Positions 40,671 through 48,488 of a DNA stretch of 50,616 nt are shown piece after piece; the stretch's first letter is position 1; the number at the start of each line of letters is the position of its first letter. Below the pieces are notes generated by a model. That model had not been told where the DNA came from and ran no database searches. It saw nothing but the letters and a program-made list of their open reading frames with translations. The DNA is from a candidate division FCPU426 bacterium (GTDB lineage: Bacteria > Oederibacteriota > Muellerivitia > Muellerivitales > Muellerivitaceae), in assembly GCA_003136635.1 (NCBI GenBank), contig PLFD01000025.1:146079-196694 (forward strand), given 5' to 3'. The position numbers and the translations under genes were made by a program.

Positions 40671-43163
40671 TTAATTAAAGGAAAAACTCTTCCAAAGTGA
40701 TTGGCCTTCGTCATTAGATTCAACAGACCTTAAGGTAATATCAGGCAACGGAACCGCAGTTAAAGCAACAACCTCTATTCGATGATCACCCGCCGCTAAG
40801 TCTAACGTGATTTTACGATTGGCTGCAGGCGCCTGATAGAAACTTCCAATTTGTAAAAATTTAAGATCAAAAATAACAGTTCCGTCTACCATCACTTTGG
40901 TGCGAGTGCCTGTTTTGCAGGCAATTTCATATTTGCCATCATGGTTAATGTGGATAGTACTTTCTAATTTGAAAGCCTGTCCTCCAAAATCATTATTTTT
41001 CTCCCAAGCCATTTCGGGTAAAGGTTTGGTTACATCTGTCACTCGGTCTTCCCAATCAATCCTGCTGAAATCTATACTTCCCCGAATGGGATTTAAGTGA
41101 TAGTTATAAGTTCGCTTCCATACCGGCTCGGATGTTCGAATAACCGAAAATAAATTTTGACTTTTATCAGAAAGTATTTTTGCCGGGATTTCACAACGGC
41201 ATGCGCTTGGTCCTCCTGGACGCAACGGACTAAATAAACCTTCAAATTTCAAATCGGGAAACTGTTTTTTTAGTTTTTTTACATAATCACCTTCTTCAAT
41301 AAAATAAACAACGACGTCGGGTGTTTGTTCATTTTGGTCTAAATAAATTGGATTGAATTCATGTAATAAATATACCGACGATCCTTCGTAAAATTCCGTT
41401 GAGAAATCAAAAATTTCTTTAGTCAAATAAACTCGTCGCCCTTGAGTAATATCTTGGAGGACATCTTCCTGCGGCAAAGTCGTCCAAACCCTTTTTTCTG
41501 CCCACTGCGGATAAACACTGGAAAAAAGTCCCTGGGCTGCCCATACCCAAAAAACAACCAACAAAAAATAGATAATGCCTTGAAAAAATCGGGTTTTAAC
41601 TGCCATCAGTACCTGTCCCAAAAGTTCATTGAGACCCATTGCGCCGATAAGCAATAAAGGAACTACGCAATTAACCAATTCGGTACTGTGAGATTCTTTC
41701 ATGGAAATTTGAGGAAGAATGGCCAAAACCGCTGTCGCTAAAAGAAAGCTTCGCTTCGCGTCTGGTTTTGTAAAATAAAAAATCAGACCCAAAGCTATGA
41801 AAATAGTTTCAGGAAAGCTAAATATAGAATGATTGGGAACCATCATGTCTTCGCGAATGTCCTGAAAGTGCCAAAACAACCCTTCGATAGTTTCCGGAAA
41901 GCGTCTTAAAAAAGCTTCCAAAAGATTCGAAGAACTTAAATAACTCGCGCCTGAAACAATAGTATGCCATTTAATGCGTCCAACAATATAATCATCAGTA
42001 AAGGAACGGAAAGAAAGAAGAATGGCCATTGACGCTCCACAAAACCATTTAAACCATAAATCTTCTACCTTTTTAGAAATCACACGCTTATAAACAAACG
42101 CGGCCATTACAAAAATTGTTAAAAATATGAGTGGACCAAAGTGTTTGATCTGCGAAACAACTCTATCTCCATTAGAAATAAAGTTAAGACAACAGAGAAA
42201 ATAATAAAAATAAACAGCCGATGAAATCCAAACCAAAGAGGGCGCCGACGCCAATTTAATTTCGACCCTGTTTTTCCACCAAAGAAGTGCCAAACACGAA
42301 AAAATAAAAAACGGAATTAATACTAAACAAAGAGATTCTGTAATAGAAAAAAAACCTATACTGGCAGCCCACAATAAAAAATCCACAATAGAGCTTTTTC
42401 TCAATAACCTGATTTGTGTCCAAATAACGAGCAGCGCGCCGAAAGTCATTGAAGAAACTGGATAACCACTGACAGCTTTTGTGATTAGGGGCTCACTAAT
42501 GGAGACCAAGATTGCCGCTAACAATCCAACTCTTTTCCCGGCTATTTCTTTACCACAAAGATACATGGCCCAAACGGTTCCCAACTCATAAAAGGTGGAG
42601 GTTAATCTTTGAATAACCAATCCTGTTTCAGCGGGAAATAAATGCCAGAAAAAAAGCGCTGTATAAGGCGAAACGGGAAGAATGCAATAGTTGCTGGTTA
42701 CAAAAATATCACTAAAATTCCAAAAATCCTTCATTCGACGGACAATCTCAACATATAAGGCTAAATCAAAAGAATAACCTCCAATCGGTTTATCCATATG
42801 ATAAAGACATAAAAATAACGTTAAAACAAAAGCCACACACAGCACGACTCTTGCCCAAAGAGAGGAAATATCATTTCCTGCTGTCTCATGTCTATGGGAA
42901 AAAAATCGAATGTATAAAAATAGAGCTCCAAAAAAAAATAACGCTATTTGCCAGGAGCCATAGAAAAACAAGCAAGATGCAGAACTAGGCAAAGCCCAGC
43001 CAAAACCGGGAAATGTAATAGTAACAATACTAAAAGCCAAAAACAGAGCCCCTGAAATCCAAACGTCTCGTTTTAATGTGGAAATGTCTTCTTCTTTTAC
43101 TTTTGGAGAATTGCCGAATAAATTTTTGTGAGAACGCTTTGATTTAAGCTTTTTGACCATCAT
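40671..43163 (-). CDS. Large GT-C membrane protein with C-terminal beta-sandwich domain
   Basis: 830 residues. A basic cytosolic tail (residues 1-30) is followed by about thirteen hydrophobic helices (to about residue 520), then a soluble part. The loop after the third helix (DKPIGGYSFDLALYVEIVRRM) corresponds to the catalytic loop of GT39-type enzymes, although the classic DE pair is not evident. The last 110 residues (GGQAFKLESTIHINHDGKY onward, with IEVVALTAVPLP) resemble a PA14- or carbohydrate-binding beta sandwich. Convergent with the WecE-like gene. Start 43163, or more likely 43160, with GGAG just ahead. Confidence 0.72.
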   Translation of the reverse strand: MMVKKLKSKRSHKNLFGNSPKVKEEDISTLKRDVWISGALFLAFSIVTITFPGFGWALPSSASCLFFYGSWQIALFFFGALFLYIRFFSHRHETAGNDISSLWARVVLCVAFVLTLFLCLYHMDKPIGGYSFDLALYVEIVRRMKDFWNFSDIFVTSNYCILPVSPYTALFFWHLFPAETGLVIQRLTSTFYELGTVWAMYLCGKEIAGKRVGLLAAILVSISEPLITKAVSGYPVSSMTFGALLVIWTQIRLLRKSSIVDFLLWAASIGFFSITESLCLVLIPFFIFSCLALLWWKNRVEIKLASAPSLVWISSAVYFYYFLCCLNFISNGDRVVSQIKHFGPLIFLTIFVMAAFVYKRVISKKVEDLWFKWFCGASMAILLSFRSFTDDYIVGRIKWHTIVSGASYLSSSNLLEAFLRRFPETIEGLFWHFQDIREDMMVPNHSIFSFPETIFIALGLIFYFTKPDAKRSFLLATAVLAILPQISMKESHSTELVNCVVPLLLIGAMGLNELLGQVLMAVKTRFFQGIIYFLLVVFWVWAAQGLFSSVYPQWAEKRVWTTLPQEDVLQDITQGRRVYLTKEIFDFSTEFYEGSSVYLLHEFNPIYLDQNEQTPDVVVYFIEEGDYVKKLKKQFPDLKFEGLFSPLRPGGPSACRCEIPAKILSDKSQNLFSVIRTSEPVWKRTYNYHLNPIRGSIDFSRIDWEDRVTDVTKPLPEMAWEKNNDFGGQAFKLESTIHINHDGKYEIACKTGTRTKVMVDGTVIFDLKFLQIGSFYQAPAANRKITLDLAAGDHRIEVVALTAVPLPDITLRSVESNDEGQSLWKSFSFN

Positions 43164-43512
43164 TTCTCCCGATCATTTCAACAAATCAATTAACTGGTGA
43201 AAACATTGGATTGATTATACATAACCAAATTGGGTCAGGTAACCTTTAAAAAATCCGAGTGGGGAGAAAAAGTATTCGGTTTACAAACTAATTGCCCATT
43301 CAAGCTAATCCATCGTTCAATTATCCCACATTTTCAAGAACTCTGGAATTAGCTTCGTCCAACTAATCTGAATCCATAATGCGAATTTCATACTTGTCTC
43401 CGTCGAGACAACGATTTTCTAAAATGATAAAAATCTAGTTTCTCTATAAAAAATTTTTATACTTGATTCTATTTGTGGTTAAATCAATTTCTATCTCAAT
43501 AGAAGGAACTCT
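43164..43512. other. Intergenic region upstream of serS
   Basis: About 350 bases, AT-rich, between two divergent genes. TTGTCTC-CGTC-GAGACAA (43394-43411) is a perfect 7-bp hairpin. TATACT at 43458-43463 could be a -10 element for serS, but I see no good -35. No T-box motif and no RNA gene are recognisable. Confidence 0.4.
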
Positions 43513-44787
43513 ATGCTTGATCCCAAATACGTCCGTGAACACGAAACCGAAGTCCGCCAAACATTGGAAAACTGCAAATCCAAAGTCAATATTTCTTTAT
43601 ATTTAGATTTAGACCGCCGACGCCGAGACCTGACCATTTCTGTCGACAAACGGAAAGAACGCCTCAATAAGGCCTCGGAAGAAATGGGCCGGATGAAAAA
43701 AGAAGGCCAGGACATTTCCGCCTACCGTGGAAAACTTCAAGAGCTCTCCGACGAAATTAAACAGATGGATAACGAAATTTCAGCTGTCGAAAAAGATTTT
43801 CACGAGCTTGAACTTCAAATTTGTAACTTACCCGACGCCAATGTTCCAGTAGGAGGGGAGGAAAGTAACAAAGAGCTTCGTAAAGTCGGTGAACTCCGTC
43901 AGTTTGATTTCAAACCTAAACCCCATGAAGAACTGGGCGCAGCTCTGGGTATTTTGGACTTTGAAAAAGCTGCCAAAGTTTCGGGAGCTCGTTTCTTTAG
44001 TCTTTGGGGTCTGGGCGCCAAGCTCGAAAGAGCCCTCACCAATTTTATGTTGGACCTGCATGAGAAACAGGGCTACCAGGAACTGGTTATTCCCCATTTG
44101 GTCAATTATCAATCAATGGAAATGTCTGGCCAGTTTCCGAAGTTCATCGAGCAAGCCTTCGCGACTAAAGAAGATAATTTGTATCTGATTCCAACCGCCG
44201 AAGTTTCTTTGGCAAATCTTCATCGCGGAGAAACCCTACCGATTGGCTCTCTTCCCAAAAAATACGCGGCCTATACTCCCTGCTACCGCCGGGAGGCTGG
44301 TACTTACGGGAAAGATACCAAAGGTCTCATTCGTTTACATCAATTCAACAAAGTGGAAATGTTTCAGTTCGTGGAACCAGAAAAAAGTGCCGAAGCTCTT
44401 GAATTGCTGGTCGATAATGCCGAAGAAGTTTTAAAGCTATTGGGGCTGCCTTATCGAGTGGTGGTGTTAGCGACCGGCGACAAGAGTTTTAGCTCAGTGA
44501 AAACTTATGACTTGGAAGTTTGGGTTCCAAGTCAAAATACTTACCGTGAAATATCCAGTTGTTCCAATTGCACCGACTTTCAATCCCGTCGAGGCGCCAT
44601 TAAATTTAAACGCGAAGGCGGCGGCAAACCCGAACTGGTTCATACTTTGAATGGTTCCGGTTTAGCTGTAGGCCGTACCTGGCTGGCCCTGCTTGAAAAT
44701 TACCAGCAAGCCGATGGTTCCGTGGTTATCCCTGAGGTTTTACGCCCATATTTAGGCGGGCTAGACATCATTCGCCCCTCTAAATAA
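43513..44787 (+). CDS. serS: Seryl-tRNA synthetase
   Basis: 424 residues, standard length. The N-terminal coiled-coil arm (about residues 25-105, rich in Lys, Glu and Leu) is followed by the class II catalytic core: motif 2 CYRREAGTYGKDTKGLIRLH around residues 257-276 and motif 3 LNGSGLAVGRTWLALLENYQ around 379-398. It charges tRNA-Ser. GAAGGAAC lies about 8 bases before the ATG. It is transcribed away from the GT-C gene; the next gene follows after 114 bases. Confidence 0.97.
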   Translation: MLDPKYVREHETEVRQTLENCKSKVNISLYLDLDRRRRDLTISVDKRKERLNKASEEMGRMKKEGQDISAYRGKLQELSDEIKQMDNEISAVEKDFHELELQICNLPDANVPVGGEESNKELRKVGELRQFDFKPKPHEELGAALGILDFEKAAKVSGARFFSLWGLGAKLERALTNFMLDLHEKQGYQELVIPHLVNYQSMEMSGQFPKFIEQAFATKEDNLYLIPTAEVSLANLHRGETLPIGSLPKKYAAYTPCYRREAGTYGKDTKGLIRLHQFNKVEMFQFVEPEKSAEALELLVDNAEEVLKLLGLPYRVVVLATGDKSFSSVKTYDLEVWVPSQNTYREISSCSNCTDFQSRRGAIKFKREGGGKPELVHTLNGSGLAVGRTWLALLENYQQADGSVVIPEVLRPYLGGLDIIRPSK

Positions 44788-44901
44788 AGAAAAAGAGCGG
44801 ATAGCTATTTTTCAGCTTCATTACATTTCCTTTAACTGCCGGTTTCCAAAAAGCTTCTGGTACAATAATCAACGACCATAACTGATGAGGAGTTTTTCCC
44901 G

Positions 44902-45093
44902 ATGGCTAACAAAACGGTACAAACCCAATTAATAGAACCCAAAATGAGTAAGGCTGGCAAAATCACCCTAGGTGTGGGTGTGGGCATATTAGTGGCGGGT
45001 TATATGTTTTTAGCGACTGGTTCCATGACTTTGGCGCCATTGCTGATCATCGGGGGACTCATTACTGTCGGCGTTGGAATTTACAACCTTTAG
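44902..45093 (+). CDS. Small two-helix membrane protein (DUF3098-like)
   Basis: 63 residues with two hydrophobic stretches (GKITLGVGVGILVAGYMFLA and LAPLLIIGGLITVGVGIYNL), separated by TGSMT. The pattern G-x-x-x-LAP-x-LIIGG recalls the DUF3098 family of small membrane proteins, but the match is by eye only. TGAGGAG lies 11 bases before the ATG. It is followed after 6 bases by the YkgJ-type gene, so the two are probably co-transcribed. Confidence 0.65.
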   Translation: MANKTVQTQLIEPKMSKAGKITLGVGVGILVAGYMFLATGSMTLAPLLIIGGLITVGVGIYNL

Positions 45094-45099
45094 GACGAC

Positions 45100-45624
45100 A
45101 TGCAACCCCAGTTGCCCCAGTTGATCACCAGCGAGATTTGTTTGGACTGCCCCGTTTGCTGCCGCTTCCCTGAGAAGCAGGCGTCTCTCTCTCCTTTTTT
45201 CTTTCCTGAGGAAAGAACTCTGGTCGAATCCATAAAATCAAAAGGTTCATTTAGGGAAACTGCCATGGGGCAGGCTTCCAAGGCGCAGCTCGTGAATTGC
45301 GGGCATGGCTACGCTTGTTCGTTTTTCAATCCTGAGAATCACACTTGCCAAATATATGAGGCAAGACCCCTGGATTGTTCGATGTATCCCGCGGTGATTA
45401 TGCATAGTGAAGATCACCAAAAAGTGCTGATCGGTGCCGACACCAAATGTCCGGCGCTCAGGCGGTCCGACGTGGCCGCGAAGTTGAAGAATTATTTAGA
45501 TTCAATTCAGCGATACTTGGAAAGTACGACCCTGTCATCCTCTATTCAAAAATTTCCTCAGTTTATTAGTGAATTTCAGGAAGAAGTGGTGGAAGTGCGC
45601 GAGTTGTCGTTGGGAAAGGCTTAA
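45100..45624 (+). CDS. YkgJ-type cysteine cluster protein
   Basis: 174 residues. CLDCPVCCRF at residues 14-23 (CxxCxxCC) plus CGHGYACSFF, CQIYEARPLDCSMYP and a late CPALRR give the Cys pattern of the YkgJ/YkgB-like family, thought to bind zinc or an iron-sulfur cluster. Function unknown. AGGACGAC precedes the ATG. It ends three bases before the NERD gene. Confidence 0.88.
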   Translation: MQPQLPQLITSEICLDCPVCCRFPEKQASLSPFFFPEERTLVESIKSKGSFRETAMGQASKAQLVNCGHGYACSFFNPENHTCQIYEARPLDCSMYPAVIMHSEDHQKVLIGADTKCPALRRSDVAAKLKNYLDSIQRYLESTTLSSSIQKFPQFISEFQEEVVEVRELSLGKA

Positions 45625-45627
45625 CCA

Positions 45628-46377
45628 ATGGTTGCTACATTACAAGCACTGCGCCCCCCCCGGGCGATGCGGTGGGTTTTACGCTGGAGATGGATTACTT
45701 TTGGTTTAATAGTCGTTGCTGTGGCCTTAGCGTTTTTTGTTCATCATTGGTGGATATTTGTTTTGACCGCTTGTTTTTTAGTCGGCGCTTTTTATAGCTA
45801 CGGAATAGCAAAACACAGGGGTCGTATTGTTGGCGAAGGTTCAGAAGGGGAAGCATTAGTTGCTAAGGTTTTGGATAATTTGCAAATGGATGCTCGAGTT
45901 TTACATTCCATTCAATTTAAGTCTGGTGACAAACCTCGGGAGCTGGATCACTTGCTGATCACGCACAACACGATGTTTGTCATTGAAACTAAATATTTGC
46001 GGGGACGAATTGTGGGGGATGTAATAGATCGTGAATGGACTTTGCACAAACGGGCTCATAAAACCCGTTCCCGTTACAAACGAGCGTTTTATAATCCGCT
46101 TAAACAGGTCGCGACCCAGATTTATCATTTGCGCAGCCACTTGGAATCGAATCTTCCCGAACGCTGGGCACATGAGTGTTCTCAAATTTGGATTCAAGGC
46201 GTGGTCGTTTTCGCTCATCCGCAGGGTGATTCTTCCGCTGTGGTCAACCATGAACATGGTGTGGTTGCGGTTGAAAATCTGCCTCAATATTTAGCCAATT
46301 ATCGGCCGCCTTCTCGAGCCAGTCGTTTAAGCTACGGGCTGCGCCGGGAAATCGCCCGGGTTTTAACAGGACATTGA
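45628..46377 (+). CDS. Membrane-anchored NERD-domain protein
   Basis: 249 residues with two hydrophobic helices near residues 23-60, then a NERD nuclease-related domain: GEGSEGEALVAKVLDNL, the ELDHLLI strand and FVIETKYLRGRI, with the acidic and Lys residues of the nuclease-like core (E in SEGE, D in ELDH, E-x-K in IETK). NERD domains are thought to be DNA-processing modules. A basic stretch RAHKTRSRYKRAF follows. Last gene of a likely three-gene unit, followed at once by a terminator. Confidence 0.88.
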   Translation: MVATLQALRPPRAMRWVLRWRWITFGLIVVAVALAFFVHHWWIFVLTACFLVGAFYSYGIAKHRGRIVGEGSEGEALVAKVLDNLQMDARVLHSIQFKSGDKPRELDHLLITHNTMFVIETKYLRGRIVGDVIDREWTLHKRAHKTRSRYKRAFYNPLKQVATQIYHLRSHLESNLPERWAHECSQIWIQGVVVFAHPQGDSSAVVNHEHGVVAVENLPQYLANYRPPSRASRLSYGLRREIARVLTGH

Positions 46378-46379
46378 TT

Positions 46380-46415
46380 TAAAAGCCCCGGACGGCAACT
46401 TTCGGGGCTTTTTTT
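46380..46415 (+). terminator. Rho-independent terminator after the NERD gene
   Basis: AAAGCCCCG (46382-46390) pairs with CGGGGCTTT (46403-46411), followed by a run of Ts. It ends only 11 bases before the ATG of the next gene, so the latter's ribosome site (TTTGGAAC) overlaps its edge. Confidence 0.9.
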
Positions 46416-46425
46416 GGAACCCAAT

Positions 46426-47346
46426 ATGCCTTCCATCATCGAATTACCCCACGCTGATTTTTTCGATTCCGTTGATCCTCTCGATCTTCAATTAGAGCGG
46501 GCTCAAACTTTATTCTCTCCCGCCAGCGGGCTTTCGACTTCAATTCCTTCTTTTTTGATGTGGCAGGACGAATTTACCTACGCTTTAACCCGAAAAGATT
46601 ATCATTCTTTCATCATCGCTCTGTATGGATCCTATGTTTATCTTCCCGTCCCTCCGCGACCCTTTACGATTGAAAGCCTTCAAACCGCTTTTGACTACAT
46701 GAAAAAGGTAAATGGTTCGGGCCCTGGTATTTCCCGTATAGAAGGTCTCACTGAAAAGCAAAAAGAAGAGACTCAAATCTGGAAATTCAGTCCCCGTCTC
46801 ACTTTAAGTGAATATATTTATGATCGGCAACATTTAGCCGAATTGCATGGTGATCCTTATCGGGCTAAACGGGCGGATATAAATCACTTTCTCAAAGAAA
46901 ACTCAGTTATTCTTCGTCCTTTTCGGGCTCAGGACCTCAACGCTTGTGGTGATCTTTATGAACTTTGGAAAGCACAACGGCTTCCCTCGCTTCAAGGTGA
47001 AATGGCCGCGAAGATGATTCAATCTTCCCAGAAAGCCCATTTTCAGGCGCTTCATCAAGGCGAGGATTGGGGTATGGACGCCTGGGTGGTCTTAGTGAAT
47101 CAGCGTGTTGTCGCTTATACGGTTGGGGCCGCTTTAAACCAGACCACTTATGGTATCTATGTGGAGGTGACTGACTTGACGATCAAGGGGTTGTCCGCTT
47201 ATATATTCGTCAACGTCTGCCGACAGTTGGAATCTTATCCATTTATCAATACTGGCGACGCCGAAGGTCTGCCCCGATTGGCTGAATCGAAGGAACATTG
47301 GCATCCGGCAGAAAAACTAAACTTATACGCGGTTGATCCTCGGTAA
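46426..47346 (+). CDS. DUF2156-like protein (MprF/LPG-synthase C-terminal acyltransferase fold)
   Basis: 306 residues from the ATG at 46426; the frame opens at a TTG at 46414 but GGAAC favours the ATG. The sequence WKFSPRLTLSEYIYDRQHLAELHGDPYRAKRADINHF and later VNVCRQLESYPFINTGDAEG, closed by KEHWHPAEKLNLYAVDPR, match DUF2156, a GNAT-related fold that in MprF uses aminoacyl-tRNA to modify phosphatidylglycerol. No membrane helices are present, so this is a soluble relative whose substrate is unknown. It overlaps the dCMP deaminase region by operon spacing (14 bases). Confidence 0.82.
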   Translation: MPSIIELPHADFFDSVDPLDLQLERAQTLFSPASGLSTSIPSFLMWQDEFTYALTRKDYHSFIIALYGSYVYLPVPPRPFTIESLQTAFDYMKKVNGSGPGISRIEGLTEKQKEETQIWKFSPRLTLSEYIYDRQHLAELHGDPYRAKRADINHFLKENSVILRPFRAQDLNACGDLYELWKAQRLPSLQGEMAAKMIQSSQKAHFQALHQGEDWGMDAWVVLVNQRVVAYTVGAALNQTTYGIYVEVTDLTIKGLSAYIFVNVCRQLESYPFINTGDAEGLPRLAESKEHWHPAEKLNLYAVDPR

Positions 47347-47359
47347 ATTAGGAGCTGAC

Positions 47360-47899
47360 ATGGCCTCTCCCATTAAAATTAAATTCAAAAAAAATCCGAT
47401 CAGCCGCCTTCAAAAACGAAAAACAACCGCCACTCAAACCAAAAAAACGGTTTCCAAGTCTTCTGGCAGAATCAGGGTGGACTGGCACCAATACTTCATG
47501 AATATCGCCAGCGAAGTGGCAACTCGGTCAACCTGTGATCGCAAACATGTAGGCGCGGTTATTGTGAGAGATAAAACGATCCTTTCCACTGGCTATAACG
47601 GCAGCGTCCGGGGACTACCCCATTGCGATGACGCCGGTCACATGATGGAAGACAATCACTGTGTCGCGACTATCCATGCCGAATCAAACGCTATTATTCA
47701 GGCCGCCCGCAACGGAGTGCGATTAGAAGGGGCGGATATTTACGTCACCGCTTCCCCCTGTTGGAATTGTTTTAAAATGCTGGCTAACGCCGGTGTTAAA
47801 AACATTTATTACGGCGAGTTTTATCGGGACGACCGTATTTTTAACGCGGCCAAAAAATTAAAAATGTATGTCAGCGAGATTAAACTAGAAAAAAATTAG
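47360..47899 (+). CDS. dCMP deaminase / CMP-dCMP deaminase family protein
   Basis: 179 residues from the ATG at 47360, AGGAG 6 bases upstream; an upstream start in the preceding gene is unlikely. A Lys-rich N-terminal extension of about 40 residues leads into the deaminase domain: HVGAVIVRDKTILSTGYNG, the zinc site HAESNAI near residue 106 and PCWNC near residue 132. Such enzymes turn dCMP to dUMP for dTMP synthesis. Same strand and close spacing as the DUF2156 gene. Confidence 0.88.
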   Translation: MASPIKIKFKKNPISRLQKRKTTATQTKKTVSKSSGRIRVDWHQYFMNIASEVATRSTCDRKHVGAVIVRDKTILSTGYNGSVRGLPHCDDAGHMMEDNHCVATIHAESNAIIQAARNGVRLEGADIYVTASPCWNCFKMLANAGVKNIYYGEFYRDDRIFNAAKKLKMYVSEIKLEKN

Positions 47900-47904
47900 A
47901 GGTT

Positions 47905-48360
47905 TTAAATTTTCCGAATCGCTTCTCGAGCATAAAATTTTAAGGGATCGGACAAACCCCATTTTGGATCATCTAATTCGTTTTCATGCAGCCATTGAAT
48001 GTCCTGATGTTCATCCACGTTAAGCGTAACTTTCCCCCCTTTCACTTTCGCAAAATAAATAAGACCGATATGCCAGTGTGGTTCTTTAATTAAATGCATG
48101 TCCATGTAATCAGGTGCCAACAAAGGTAAAAAACCAGATTCTTTTTGAATCGGCGCTCTTTCTCCTACCAATTCCACATCCAACCCGCTTTCTTCTTTGG
48201 CTTCCCTGATAGCCGCCTGTTCGGGATGCTCCTCCAACTCAATATGACCGCCAATTGGAAGCCAGCGTTGAAGCTGTTTATGAAAAATGAAAAGAACTTT
48301 TCGATTTTGAGAAATAAAGACAGAAACCGTAAAGTCAATTTTTTCATGGATATGCGGCAT
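47905..48360 (-). CDS. Nudix hydrolase
   Basis: 151 residues with a complete Nudix box GGHIELEEHPEQAAIREAKE ESGL (residues about 37-60, G-x5-E-x7-REx-x-EE). The fold starts with DFTVSVFISQNRKVLFIFHK. It hydrolyses nucleoside diphosphates linked to another moiety; the substrate is not clear. Convergent with the dCMP deaminase, the stops being 6 bases apart. Confidence 0.93.
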   Translation of the reverse strand: MPHIHEKIDFTVSVFISQNRKVLFIFHKQLQRWLPIGGHIELEEHPEQAAIREAKEESGLDVELVGERAPIQKESGFLPLLAPDYMDMHLIKEPHWHIGLIYFAKVKGGKVTLNVDEHQDIQWLHENELDDPKWGLSDPLKFYAREAIRKI

Positions 48361-48420
48361 AAACTTTCAAACCTTTTCTATTTTAAAAAAACTAATTCCG
48401 TTGATTTATCCTGATCTTTA

Positions 48421-48426
48421 TATAAT
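48421..48426 (+). promoter_or_regulatory. Candidate -10 element upstream of the NHL-SGNH gene
   Basis: TATAAT, 63 bases before the ATG at 48489. TTGATT at 48401-48406 is the only -35-like hexamer, but the 14-base spacing is short. Confidence 0.4.
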
Positions 48427-48488
48427 GACAAATATAATCTACTTTGAAATTTTTCTCGCAAACAGATATTCTTTAACCGAGCGACAAA

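Noticed and set aside
43164..43512. T-box leader for serS
   Set aside because: I see a single hairpin but no T-box consensus and no antiterminator-terminator pair.
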